Shown: positions 1 to 8,093 of the stretch, piece after piece
How positions within the stretch are numbered: position 1 is the stretch's first letter
Layout: the number at the start of each line of letters is the position of its first letter
Assembly (NCBI GenBank): GCA_023132365.1
Contig: JAGLYJ010000027.1
Span: forward strand, 1 to 14,492
From: Mycoplasmatota bacterium
GTDB taxonomy: Bacteria > Bacillota_I > Bacilli_A > Izemoplasmatales > Hujiaoplasmataceae
DNA length: 14,492 nucleotides
Direction: 5' to 3'
Position numbers and translations under genes: made by a program
Notes under the pieces: model-generated
What the model saw: the letters and a program-made list of their open reading frames with translations, nothing else
What the model was told of the DNA's origin: nothing
The model's database searches: none

Positions 1-2010
1 GTAAGACTTTTATCTGAATATCAAAATATCGATAATATCTATACTAATATAGATCAGATAAAAGGTAAGTTAAAAGAAAAACTAGAAACAAATAAAGAAA
101 TGGCTATGTTTTCAAGAAAACTAGCAACAATAGAAACAGATTTCGATAATGATATTGATTACTTAAAAAGTGAATATACAGGTTATGATCAAGAGAAACT
201 TATTGAATTCTATACCAGAATGAACCTTTACTCATTTGTTAAAAGAATGAATGTTAAGCATAAACCTGCTGATGAAGAATATGTTATTATAAAAAACACA
301 AATGAAATCAAAGTGATTTTAAGCGATGAATGCTTTTTACACTTAGAGTACTTTGGTAAGAATTATCATCAAGCAAAACCGTTAGGATTTGCGGTAATAT
401 TTTCTGAAGTTAGTTATTTCATTCCTTTTGATATAGCGCTAGAAAGCAAAGATTTTGTTGTGTTTTTAGAATCAGAGAATAAAAGAAAATATGTATTTGA
501 TTTAAAAGCTTTAATTGTTATTCTAAAATGGAATAACATTAATATTCAAGGGATAGAGTATGATTTATTGTTAGCTGCATATTTAGCTAATTCAAGTGTA
601 AATCAAGATGAATTTAGAGATGTTACTGAATTATTCAATTACCATGATGTTGAATTTGAAGACAATATTTATGGTAGAGGAGCTAAGTTCCACTTGCCTG
701 AAGAAAAAGAATATATTCAACATGCCATTTCTAAAGCAAAAGCAATAGCAAGTACAAAAGCGGATGCGATGGAAAAAATCAAAGAGTATAATCAAGAAAA
801 TTTATTAAATGAAATTGAAATTCCTCTTGCTAAAGTTTTAGCTAATATGGAATATGAAGGCATATCAGTAAATAAGGATACCTTAGAGGATTTTGGAGAA
901 GATTTAAAAACTAAAATCAAAGAAACTGAGAAACTGATATATGATATTAGTGGAATCAAGTTCAACATTAGCAGTCCAAAACAATTGGGGGAGATTCTAT
1001 TTGAAAAAATGGAATTGCCAGTTTATAAAAAGACTAAAACGGGATATTCAACTGATATATCTGTTCTTACTAAATTAAGAGCATTTAGTCCAATTGTTGA
1101 TCTTATTATTAGCTATAGAACTTATACAAAATTGCATTCTACTTATTATGAAGGATTAAAACAATCTCTTACATTAAAAGCAGATGATAAAATTCATACA
1201 ATTTATCAACAAGCACTTACTAAGACTGGAAGGTTATCTTCTAAAGAACCTAATCTTCAGAATATTCCGATAAGAAATGAAGAAGGTAGAGCACTTAGAA
1301 AAGTATTTGAACCAACAAGTGGACATATACTTCTATCTTTTGACTATTCTCAAATCGAATTAAGAGTTTTAGCTGAATTAGGTAATGTCTTGAATTTAAA
1401 ACAAGCATTTATAAATAACAAAGATATTCATGAAGAGACAGCTAAGTTAATATTTAGAAAAGATAACATTTCCAAAACTGAAAGATCAGTAGCAAAAGCG
1501 GTGAATTTCAGTATTATTTATGGTAAAACAGCTTGGGGATTATCTGAAGATTTAAATATATCAATAGCAAAAGCTAAGGAATTTATTGATAACTATTATT
1601 CAAGTTATCAAGAGATTAAAATATTTATGGACAATAATAAAGAATTTGCTAAAGAAAATGGATATGTAAAAACATACTTTAATCGTGTGATTCATATCAA
1701 AGAAATCCAAGCTAAAAACTATCAAACTAGAGAGTTTGGTAAAAGAATAGCAATGAATGCTCCAATTCAAGGAACTGCTGCTGATATATTAAAAATAGCA
1801 ATGGTTAAAATTGCCAAGGAATTTATAAAGAAAAATGTGAAATCAAAAATGATTTTACAGATACACGATGAAATAGTATTAGATGTTGTTAAAGATGAAG
1901 AAGAATTAGTAACGAATATAGTTAAAGACATTATGGAAAACGCAGTAGATTTTAGTGTTAATTTAACAGCAAATTACTCTTCAGGTAAAAATTTATATGA
2001 GGTGAAATAA
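1..2010 (+). CDS. polA: DNA polymerase I, 3' part (5' end outside window)
   Basis: The reading frame is open from base 1, so the gene begins upstream; 669 C-terminal residues are visible, against roughly 850-890 for a full bacterial Pol I. The first ~40 codons match the end of the 5'-3' exonuclease domain (LLSEY, then the MFSRKLATI segment). The middle aligns with the 3'-5' exonuclease domain but lacks the DxE metal-binding motif, as in Bacillus-type Pol I, so proofreading is probably absent. The polymerase domain is intact: motif A FDYSQIELR (Asp codon 1342), motif B RSVAKAVNFSIIYG (Arg 1483, Lys 1495, Phe 1507, Tyr 1519) and motif C QIHDEIVLD (Asp codon 1867). Known family role: Okazaki-fragment processing and gap filling in repair. 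The stop codon overlaps the mutM start (TAATG), which suggests translational coupling. Confidence 0.97.
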   Translation, partial: VRLLSEYQNIDNIYTNIDQIKGKLKEKLETNKEMAMFSRKLATIETDFDNDIDYLKSEYTGYDQEKLIEFYTRMNLYSFVKRMNVKHKPADEEYVIIKNTNEIKVILSDECFLHLEYFGKNYHQAKPLGFAVIFSEVSYFIPFDIALESKDFVVFLESENKRKYVFDLKALIVILKWNNINIQGIEYDLLLAAYLANSSVNQDEFRDVTELFNYHDVEFEDNIYGRGAKFHLPEEKEYIQHAISKAKAIASTKADAMEKIKEYNQENLLNEIEIPLAKVLANMEYEGISVNKDTLEDFGEDLKTKIKETEKLIYDISGIKFNISSPKQLGEILFEKMELPVYKKTKTGYSTDISVLTKLRAFSPIVDLIISYRTYTKLHSTYYEGLKQSLTLKADDKIHTIYQQALTKTGRLSSKEPNLQNIPIRNEEGRALRKVFEPTSGHILLSFDYSQIELRVLAELGNVLNLKQAFINNKDIHEETAKLIFRKDNISKTERSVAKAVNFSIIYGKTAWGLSEDLNISIAKAKEFIDNYYSSYQEIKIFMDNNKEFAKENGYVKTYFNRVIHIKEIQAKNYQTREFGKRIAMNAPIQGTAADILKIAMVKIAKEFIKKNVKSKMILQIHDEIVLDVVKDEEELVTNIVKDIMENAVDFSVNLTANYSSGKNLYEVK

Positions 2011-3443
2011 TGCCAGAACTTCCAGAAGTCGAAACCGTTAAGGAAACCTTAAAGAATTTTATAATAGGTAGGTCAATAAAAGAAGTTATATTGAAATACG
2101 ATAAAATTATTAAGTATCCTAAAGTTGATGAGTTTGTACTTAAAATTATTAACCAAACATTTACAGACATAAGAAGATATGGAAAATATCTTCTGTTTGA
2201 TTTGGACGATTTTACAATGGTTAGTCATTTAAGAATGGAAGGGAAATATTATATAAGAAATTCATTACAGGAAATCACAAAACATGATCATATTATTTTT
2301 AAGTTAGACAACGGAAAATATTTATCATATCATGACGTGAGAAAATTTGGAACGATGGAATTAGTAGATAGGCATCTTGAAAAATCTCTTAAAAGTATAT
2401 CTGTTTTAGGTGTGGAAGTGAATAGCACTGAATTTAATGTGTCTTACTTGTATCCTTTAATAAAAAAATCTAATCGACCTATCAAATCGATTATGCTTGA
2501 CCAACACATTGTTACTGGACTAGGTAATATTTATGTTGATGAAACTCTATATATGGCGAAAATACATCCTAGAACACTTGGAAAAGATATCGTTTATTAT
2601 CAAGTTGAGAAGCTAATTAAATCAGCTAAAGAAATAATCAGGAAAGCAATTTCTCTTGGAGGAACTACAATAAGAACTTATCAATCATCGTTAGGTGTAG
2701 ATGGTAGGTTTCAAAATGAATTAAATGTACATACTCTAACTGGTCAAAAATGCAAGGACTGTGATGATACTATAGTTAAGACAAGAGTAGGTGGTAGAGG
2801 CACATATTTCTGTCCTACATGTCAAAGGGAAGATACGGTATTAATTGTTGGAATAACCGGCAGTATTTCAAGTGGGAAAAGCATGGTAGCATCATTATTT
2901 AGAGATAATAACATAACAGTTATTGACTCAGATAAGATTTATAAAAAGCTATTAAAAACCGATAAAATAATGTATAATGAGTTAATAAGTGAATTTGGAA
3001 ATACGATTATTAAAAACAATATGATCGATAGATCTTCACTAGGTAATATTGTGTTTAATGATTATAACAAACGCAAGAAATTGAATGAAATAACCCATCC
3101 ACATATTATGAATGAACTAAGGAAATCTATCAATGAAGCTAAAATGAATTCAGAGAAATTAGTTGTATTAGATATACCTTTATTAATAGAAGCAAATCTC
3201 CAATATTTTGTTGACATTATACTTCTGGTGTATGTCAATAAAACAAAGCAAATTGAGCGATTAATGAATAGGGATAATATTAATGAACAAATAGCTAAAT
3301 CTAAAATAAAGACGCAGATAGATTTGGAATCAAAAAGGAAATTATCAGATATTATCATTGATAACAACGGAACAAAAGAAGAGACAGCAAAACAATTTAT
3401 GGAAATATATGATAGATTAAGGAGTGATGGCATTGTCAATTAG
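2010..3443 (+). CDS. mutM-coaE: Fused formamidopyrimidine-DNA glycosylase / dephospho-CoA kinase (MutM-CoaE)
   Basis: One uninterrupted 477-residue ORF carries two complete enzymes. Residues 1-272 are MutM/Fpg: catalytic N-terminus MPELPEVE, active-site Lys59 (RRYGKYLLF), helix-two-turn-helix GLGNIYVDE at about 170-178, and a C-terminal zinc finger with Cys248, Cys251, Cys268 and Cys271 plus Arg263. It would excise 8-oxoguanine and formamidopyrimidines. Residues from about 278 are CoaE: P-loop GITGSISSGKS (281-291), IDSDKI (305-310), HPHI (363-366) and LDIPLLIE (387-394). It would phosphorylate dephospho-CoA in the last step of CoA synthesis. The join falls directly after the zinc finger (CPTCQREDTVLIVGITG), with no stop codon and no in-frame ATG, GTG or TTG near it. 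A GGTGA ribosome site at 2001-2005 supports the ATG at 2010. The two genes are separate neighbours in Bacillus. The domain calls are very secure. That the protein stays fused is inference; a sequencing error that removed a stop or shifted frame cannot be excluded. Confidence 0.93.
   Translation: MPELPEVETVKETLKNFIIGRSIKEVILKYDKIIKYPKVDEFVLKIINQTFTDIRRYGKYLLFDLDDFTMVSHLRMEGKYYIRNSLQEITKHDHIIFKLDNGKYLSYHDVRKFGTMELVDRHLEKSLKSISVLGVEVNSTEFNVSYLYPLIKKSNRPIKSIMLDQHIVTGLGNIYVDETLYMAKIHPRTLGKDIVYYQVEKLIKSAKEIIRKAISLGGTTIRTYQSSLGVDGRFQNELNVHTLTGQKCKDCDDTIVKTRVGGRGTYFCPTCQREDTVLIVGITGSISSGKSMVASLFRDNNITVIDSDKIYKKLLKTDKIMYNELISEFGNTIIKNNMIDRSSLGNIVFNDYNKRKKLNEITHPHIMNELRKSINEAKMNSEKLVVLDIPLLIEANLQYFVDIILLVYVNKTKQIERLMNRDNINEQIAKSKIKTQIDLESKRKLSDIIIDNNGTKEETAKQFMEIYDRLRSDGIVN
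3419..3424 (+). promoter_or_regulatory. Ribosome binding site deciding the start of the 121-residue protein
   Basis: AAGGAG lies inside the end of the coaE part. It is 8 bases from the TTG at 3433 but overlaps the GTG at 3424 and sits only 2 bases from the ATG at 3427. The TTG is therefore the best-spaced start codon. Confidence 0.6.
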
Positions 3444-3798
3444 CAGTTTTTTCTCACCATCTTGTGAGACAAGGGAATTACATATTGATCCACAATTAAG
3501 AACAAGATATTATCGCAATAACTTTAAAGATGTAATAGCAGCTTTACATGCTTTAGCTGCAAAATATCATATGGAAGTTAAGAATGTAAATGAAGTACAT
3601 AAAGAAGTATATATAATTGGACATGGGCATGATTGTATAGTAACGATAGCTCAACTGTCACCTATAGAAGCTGGTATTGATTTTAAAATCAATTTATTTA
3701 GTTCTGTAGGGCTTAATAGACCAAAAAAGAAGGCATTGCAATACTATGCAACACTTAAAGAATTGTTGAAATTTAAAGGTATTTCACTACACCCATAA
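3433..3798 (+). CDS. Conserved-looking small protein of unknown function
   Basis: With the TTG start favoured by the AAGGAG site the protein has 121 residues; upstream GTG (3424) and ATG (3427) codons in the same frame would add two or three. It overlaps the mutM-coaE end by 11 bases and is followed 10 bases later by dnaB, so it is probably cotranslated with them. It has no signal peptide or membrane segment, and looks like a small alpha/beta cytosolic protein. Notable segments are SCETRE near the N-terminus, DPQLRTRYY, a central GHGHDCIVTI stretch and the C-terminal GISLHP. From memory it resembles a small uncharacterised 'cytosolic protein' found near coaE in Bacilli, but I cannot confirm that. 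It occupies the place where nrdR is expected, yet it has neither the NrdR zinc ribbon nor an ATP-cone, so it is not NrdR. No function is assigned. Confidence 0.85.
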   Translation: MSISSFFSPSCETRELHIDPQLRTRYYRNNFKDVIAALHALAAKYHMEVKNVNEVHKEVYIIGHGHDCIVTIAQLSPIEAGIDFKINLFSSVGLNRPKKKALQYYATLKELLKFKGISLHP

Positions 3799-3808
3799 GG
3801 AGAAAGCA

Positions 3809-5014
3809 TTGGAAAGTATTAGAAGAAGTGATTCATTCGCCGTTTCCGGTGAAGGATTTTGTTCAAGTATTGATTATCAAGTATTGACATTACTTTATCA
3901 ACCAATAATAGGTGATTCTGCCTTCAATTTATATCTTACCTTAATGAATTTGATGGATAGACAAACTTTGATATCTGAAGAGTATTTACATGCTGATTTA
4001 GAGTCATTATTAAATCATAAATTAGATTCAATAGAGAAAGACAGATATAAACTTGAAGCAATAGGGCTTTTAGTAACATTCTTTGCTAAAGACAGTTTTA
4101 CGTATGAAATAAAGCTTCCACTTTCATCTAGAAGCTTTGTTAATGATGGAATATTAGGTCAATATTTAATATCTTCAATTACTAAAACAAGATTTAAAAA
4201 AATTCTTAAGATTTTTAAGATAGCTCCGCCAAAGAAACATCAAAAATATAATATATCTAAAGCATTTAATGAAGTATTTCCAGCTCTTGGAAAACAAGAT
4301 GTATTACAGGAAACAAATCTAATTTCAGGAGAAAAACAAAGATTTGTATCACTAAATAAATACAATTTTAATTGGCGATTATTCAATGATAGCATTTCAA
4401 GTGATATATATGATGTAAATAACTTAACTGAAGCTATTAAACTAAAAGTAGAAAGTTTAAGTTATGTGTATGGATTAGATGAATTAATAATGAAAGATGT
4501 TTTGATTAAATCTCTAGATGATACTAACCATGTGAATATTGAATACTTAGCTAGAAGTGCAAGATATGAATTTGAACGCGATACTGATATCAAAAAAACT
4601 GAAGAAATTAAAAATACAAATGTCAATAGGAACACACCAACTGATCCTGTAGAATATTTCAAATCTGTTTCACCAATTCAATTGTTAAATGAAATTGGAG
4701 ATAATATGGTTTCAGTTGCTGACCTTAGAACCGTTGAACGTTTAATTGATGAAGTTGGCATAAATCCATCTGTTGTTAATGTTTTACTTGCATATATTGC
4801 AAAGACTAAAGAAGGTGTTTTGCCTGGCTATGCATATTTTCAGAAAGTTGGACAGACCTGGAAAAGAAATCAAATAAATACCGTTGAACTGGCAATGGAT
4901 TATGTTAAGCATTTAGAATCAAGAAGAAATGCTCAACAAGGAAATTATTATAAGAATAAACCAAAGGATGTAGAAATCGATTGGTTAGAAGATTATATAA
5001 ATAATATGGATTAG
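3809..5014 (+). CDS. dnaB: Replication initiation / helicase-loading protein DnaB (Gram-positive type)
   Basis: This is the Bacillus-type DnaB, not the replicative helicase that carries this name in E. coli. It is 401 residues long, somewhat shorter than the roughly 470 of B. subtilis DnaB. Identification rests on overall pattern and context: the N-terminal segment containing LLYQPIIGDSAFNLYLTL, a helical middle, and a C-terminal DnaB_2/DnaD-like region around PVEYFKSVSPIQLL and VNVLLAYIAKTKEGVLPGYA. The last piece is the typical helical DNA-binding end with a conserved Trp (QTWKR). The family acts with DnaD and DnaI to load the helicase at oriC or at stalled forks. The start is TTG at 3809, six bases after AAGGAG (3797-3802), and no ATG is better placed. 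The gene is immediately followed by dnaI, the conserved partner order. Confidence 0.9.
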   Translation: MESIRRSDSFAVSGEGFCSSIDYQVLTLLYQPIIGDSAFNLYLTLMNLMDRQTLISEEYLHADLESLLNHKLDSIEKDRYKLEAIGLLVTFFAKDSFTYEIKLPLSSRSFVNDGILGQYLISSITKTRFKKILKIFKIAPPKKHQKYNISKAFNEVFPALGKQDVLQETNLISGEKQRFVSLNKYNFNWRLFNDSISSDIYDVNNLTEAIKLKVESLSYVYGLDELIMKDVLIKSLDDTNHVNIEYLARSARYEFERDTDIKKTEEIKNTNVNRNTPTDPVEYFKSVSPIQLLNEIGDNMVSVADLRTVERLIDEVGINPSVVNVLLAYIAKTKEGVLPGYAYFQKVGQTWKRNQINTVELAMDYVKHLESRRNAQQGNYYKNKPKDVEIDWLEDYINNMD

Positions 5015-5024
5015 AGGTGATTTT

Positions 5025-5921
5025 TTGAAGAAAATCAATGAATTCTTACCTGACAATAAAGAATTAGATTCTGACGGAATTATAGATCGTTTTATGGCTG
5101 ACCCAATCGTTAGTCGTTTCATAATGTCAAATGATTTAACACACGAAACTATTATCTATGGAGTTAATGATATTTTGACTTATACCTCAGATAAAGAGAA
5201 TTGTTCAAAATGTAAAGGATTATATGAGTGCAAACTTACATCGACAGGTTATTGGTCAAAACTTCAAATGTATAACGGAGATATTGAATTGATTTATGAA
5301 AAATGTAAATTCAATAAAACAGAGGATTCTCGAAATAATATTAGTGCATTTTATGTACCCAAAAAGATTTTCCAAGCAACATTAGATGATTTTGATATGA
5401 TTGGGGCTGAAAGAAAAGAAATTCATAGATATATGTTAAATTTTCTTAAAAATTATGGTAAAAACACTTATGTAAAGGGAATGTATATCAGTGGTCTATT
5501 TGGATCTGGTAAAACATATATATTAGCTACAATGGCTAATGAATTAGCTAAAATAGGTTCTAAAATTACATTTGTTTATTATCCTGATTTAGTTCGTGAA
5601 CTAAAGTCTGCTATAGGCTCAAGTCGTTTTGAGGAAAAAATAGAAAATCTTAAGAAAGCTGAAATATTATTCCTTGATGATATTGGAGGAGAAACAGTAA
5701 GCCAATTTATAAGAGATGAAGTTCTTGGTCCAATCTTACAATATAGATTATTAGACCAAAGACCTACATTCTTTTCATCAAATTTAAGACCTAAACAATT
5801 AATTGATGCACTTAGTAAAGACCAAACACTTAATGAACGTTCTAAATCTACTAGAATTGTGGAAAGAATAAGAAGTTTGACAGAACAATTCTATTTAACT
5901 GAAAAACCACATATTTCTTGA
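5025..5921 (+). CDS. dnaI: Primosomal helicase loader DnaI (AAA+ ATPase)
   Basis: The 298-residue protein has the two-part DnaI layout. The N-terminal helicase-interaction part carries a cysteine cluster (Cys60, Cys63, Cys69, Cys94) that probably binds zinc; B. subtilis uses three Cys and one His. The C-terminal AAA+ module has Walker A GLFGSGKT (157-164), Walker B ILFLDD (214-219), sensor-1 around FFSSN (249-253) and C-terminal arginines (RIVERIR) where the arginine finger is expected. It would load the replicative helicase on DNA together with DnaB and DnaD. The start is TTG at 5025 behind GAGGTGA (5014-5020), ten bases after the dnaB stop. The stop codon is TGA (5919-5921) and lies within the -35 box of the thrS promoter, so no separate dnaI terminator is visible. 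Confidence 0.93.
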   Translation: MKKINEFLPDNKELDSDGIIDRFMADPIVSRFIMSNDLTHETIIYGVNDILTYTSDKENCSKCKGLYECKLTSTGYWSKLQMYNGDIELIYEKCKFNKTEDSRNNISAFYVPKKIFQATLDDFDMIGAERKEIHRYMLNFLKNYGKNTYVKGMYISGLFGSGKTYILATMANELAKIGSKITFVYYPDLVRELKSAIGSSRFEEKIENLKKAEILFLDDIGGETVSQFIRDEVLGPILQYRLLDQRPTFFSSNLRPKQLIDALSKDQTLNERSKSTRIVERIRSLTEQFYLTEKPHIS

Positions 5922-5946
5922 AATAAAAATCAAAGTAATATATAAT
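5918..5946 (+). promoter_or_regulatory. Sigma-A-type promoter for the thrS T-box leader
   Basis: TTGAAA (5918-5923) and TATAAT (5941-5946) are separated by exactly 17 bases. Transcription would start near 5952-5954, just ahead of the conserved T-box stem I sequence. The -35 box overlaps the dnaI stop codon. Confidence 0.8.
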
Positions 5947-5952
5947 AATATT

Positions 5953-6161
5953 AAAGACGAAGAAGAGGATATGATTATCTATAATTCTTAATCAAGCGAG
6001 TTTGGGATGGTGTAAGCCAAATATTAGGAAGAGATGATTACTGCCTTGGAGTTGGTTCTAATAAAACCCGTATCAGGCGTTAACGATTTAAGTGCTTATT
6101 TAATATAAGAACAAAGGTGGTACCACGGAATAATTCGTCCTTTTTAGGGCGATTTTTTTTT
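5953..6161 (+). promoter_or_regulatory. T-box riboswitch (tRNA-Thr sensing) of thrS
   Basis: The leader has the recognised T-box elements in order. They are a GA-rich stem I base (GACGAAGAAGAGG, about 5957-5969), an AG-bulge (AGCGAG, 5995-6000) and a distal loop GGGATGGTGTAAGCC (6004-6018) closed by TTTGG/CCAAA. These are followed by TTGGAG (6046-6051), a CCCGTATC region (6067-6074), and the T-box AAAGGTGGTACCACGG (6113-6128), whose TGGT would pair with the tRNA acceptor end. The helix TAATCA (5989-5994) / TGATTA (6035-6040) leads into ACT (6040-6042), a threonine codon in about the right place for the specifier, though its register against this helix is uncertain. Uncharged tRNA-Thr would stabilise the antiterminator and switch thrS on. 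The identity is secure; the exact specifier is inferred partly from the downstream gene. Confidence 0.93.
6132..6161 (+). terminator. T-box-controlled intrinsic terminator ahead of thrS
   Basis: TCGTCC (6135-6140) pairs with GGGCGA (6147-6152), extended by flanking A-T pairs, and is followed by a T run (6153-6161). It lies directly after the T-box motif, with which the antiterminator would compete. Confidence 0.85.
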
Positions 6162-6183
6162 ATTTTTATAGGAGGATAGAATT

Positions 6184-8088
6184 ATGATTATCAAATTACC
6201 TGATGGAAATGAAATGATTTATGAATCAGAAAAATCTTTATTTGAAGTAGCTAACGATATTTCACCATCATTAAAAAAACGTTGTATTGTAGCTGAAGTG
6301 AATGGGAAAATAGTCGATATGAATACGATTGTTAGTGAAGATGTAAGTTTAAGGTTTATTACGGACAGTGAGCCAGAAGCTTTAGAAGTGTTAAGACATT
6401 CAACAGCTCATCTTCTTGCTGAAACTGTTAAGAAAATATATCCACATGCTCATTTTGGAGTTGGACCAACAATTGAGGATGGTTTTTACTATGATATAGA
6501 TTTGGGAGAAGATATAATCAGCGAGCATGATCTAAAAAATATAGAAAGAGAAATGAAAAAAATTGCTTCTCAAAACTCTAAAATTGTTAGAGGAGTTCTT
6601 TCAAAAGAAGAGGCTTTATCATTTTTCAATGATGATCCATATAAAGTTGAATTAATAAATGAATTGCCTGTAGATGAAGAAATAAGCATTTACAAACAAA
6701 CTCATTTTACAGATTTGTGTAGAGGTCCACATTTACCTGGGACTAAGTGGATTAAACATTTTAAACTTCTAAGTGTAGCTGGAGCCTATTGGCGTGGAAA
6801 TTCTGATAATATTCAGTTAACTAGAATTTACGGAACAGTATTCTTTAAAAAAGAAGAATTAGATGAACACCTACACCTAATTGAAGAGAGAAAGAAAAGA
6901 GATCACCGTAAATTAGGAAAACAACTTGATTTGTTCATGTTAAGTGAATACGGTCCAGGGTTCCCATTTTGGTTGCCTAATGGGATGGCTCTAAGGAGAG
7001 AATTAGAAGGATTCTGGTACGATGTTCATTTGAAAGAAAACTACAAACTAATTCAAACGCCTATTATGCTTAACAAAGATTTATGGGAAGTTTCAGGACA
7101 CTGGGCTAATTATCGTGAAAGCATGTATACTTCAACTATTGATGACCATGAATTCGCTATTAAACCAATGAATTGTCCAGGTGGGATGTTAGTCTATAAG
7201 CGAGATATTCATTCTTATAAAGATTTTCCTTTGAAAATTGGAGAATTGGGACTTGTACATCGTCATGAGGCAAGTGGAGCTCTAGCTGGTTTATTTAGAG
7301 TGAGAAACTTCACACAAGATGATGCTCATATATTTATGACTGAAGATCAAATTGTTCAAGAAATTAAAGAACTAGTTAGATTATTTGATTATATGTACTC
7401 AGTATTTAATCTTGATTATTATATTGAATTATCAACAAGACCTGAAGATAAATATATAGGGGAGATTTCAACTTGGGATAAGTCTGAAAAAGCATTAGCA
7501 GATGCTCTTGATGAAATGGGAAAAGAGTATAAAATTAATCCAGGGGATGGAGCTTTTTATGGACCAAAACTAGATTTTAAATTGAGAGATTCAATGAAAA
7601 GAATCTGGCAATGCGGTACTATTCAATTGGATATGAATTTGCCGGAGAGATTTGATCTTACTTATATCGACCATAATGGTGAGAAAAAACGCCCGGTAAT
7701 GCTTCATAGAGCACTATATGGTTCAATAGAAAGATTTATTGGAATTCTTATTGAGCATTACGCTGGAGCGTTTCCAACTTGGATGGCACCAATACAAGTT
7801 AAAGTAATACCAGTAAATAATGATTATCATTTGAACTTCTCAGTGAAGATTTTGAACGATCTAAAAGCTAAAGGAGTTAGAGCTGAAATTGATCAAAGAG
7901 ATGAAAAACTTGGTTATAAGATTCGCGAAGCACAAACTAAAAAAATTCCTTATCAATTAGTAATTGGTGACAAGGAAGTCGAATCAAAAACAGTCAATTA
8001 TCGTCGTTATGGCGAACAAAAACAACAAGTAGTTTCAAAAAATGATTTTCTAAGAATGATACTAGAAGAAATTAAAGCAAAAAGATAA
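6184..8088 (+). CDS. thrS: Threonyl-tRNA synthetase
   Basis: A full-length class II synthetase of 634 residues (the E. coli enzyme has 642). It starts with a TGS domain (1-61). The editing domain has its catalytic residues His72, His76, Cys179 and His183 (HSTAH, DLCRGPH), so clearance of mischarged Ser-tRNA should work. The catalytic core shows zinc ligands Cys331 (MNCPGG), His382 (DAHIF) and His508 (LHRA), each three positions before its E. coli counterpart, and motif 2 (VHRHEASGALAGLFRVRNF). The anticodon-binding domain starts at about 529 (AFPTWMAPIQVKVIPV). ATG 6184 is preceded by AGGAGG (6170-6175) at an 8-base distance. Expression is governed by the upstream T-box. It is probably monocistronic, bounded by its own promoter and the shared terminator with rqcH. 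Confidence 0.98.
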   Translation: MIIKLPDGNEMIYESEKSLFEVANDISPSLKKRCIVAEVNGKIVDMNTIVSEDVSLRFITDSEPEALEVLRHSTAHLLAETVKKIYPHAHFGVGPTIEDGFYYDIDLGEDIISEHDLKNIEREMKKIASQNSKIVRGVLSKEEALSFFNDDPYKVELINELPVDEEISIYKQTHFTDLCRGPHLPGTKWIKHFKLLSVAGAYWRGNSDNIQLTRIYGTVFFKKEELDEHLHLIEERKKRDHRKLGKQLDLFMLSEYGPGFPFWLPNGMALRRELEGFWYDVHLKENYKLIQTPIMLNKDLWEVSGHWANYRESMYTSTIDDHEFAIKPMNCPGGMLVYKRDIHSYKDFPLKIGELGLVHRHEASGALAGLFRVRNFTQDDAHIFMTEDQIVQEIKELVRLFDYMYSVFNLDYYIELSTRPEDKYIGEISTWDKSEKALADALDEMGKEYKINPGDGAFYGPKLDFKLRDSMKRIWQCGTIQLDMNLPERFDLTYIDHNGEKKRPVMLHRALYGSIERFIGILIEHYAGAFPTWMAPIQVKVIPVNNDYHLNFSVKILNDLKAKGVRAEIDQRDEKLGYKIREAQTKKIPYQLVIGDKEVESKTVNYRRYGEQKQQVVSKNDFLRMILEEIKAKR

Positions 8089-8093
8089 ATAAT

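Noticed and set aside
280..620. Loss of the DxE exonuclease motif in PolA, suggesting a decayed gene.
   Set aside because: Bacillus-type Pol I commonly has an inactive 3'-5' exonuclease domain, and the polymerase motifs are complete, so this is ordinary for the group.
2855..2885. Possible degenerate P-loop in the CoaE half (GITGSISSGKS instead of the usual GGIGSGKS).
   Set aside because: The GxxxxGKS consensus is intact, and the changed positions are small residues compatible with nucleotide binding.
3062..3439. Minus-strand open frame of 125 codons opposite coaE.
   Set aside because: It lies fully inside the coaE domain, its translation is a low-complexity hydrophobic mirror of the real gene, and it has no ribosome site.
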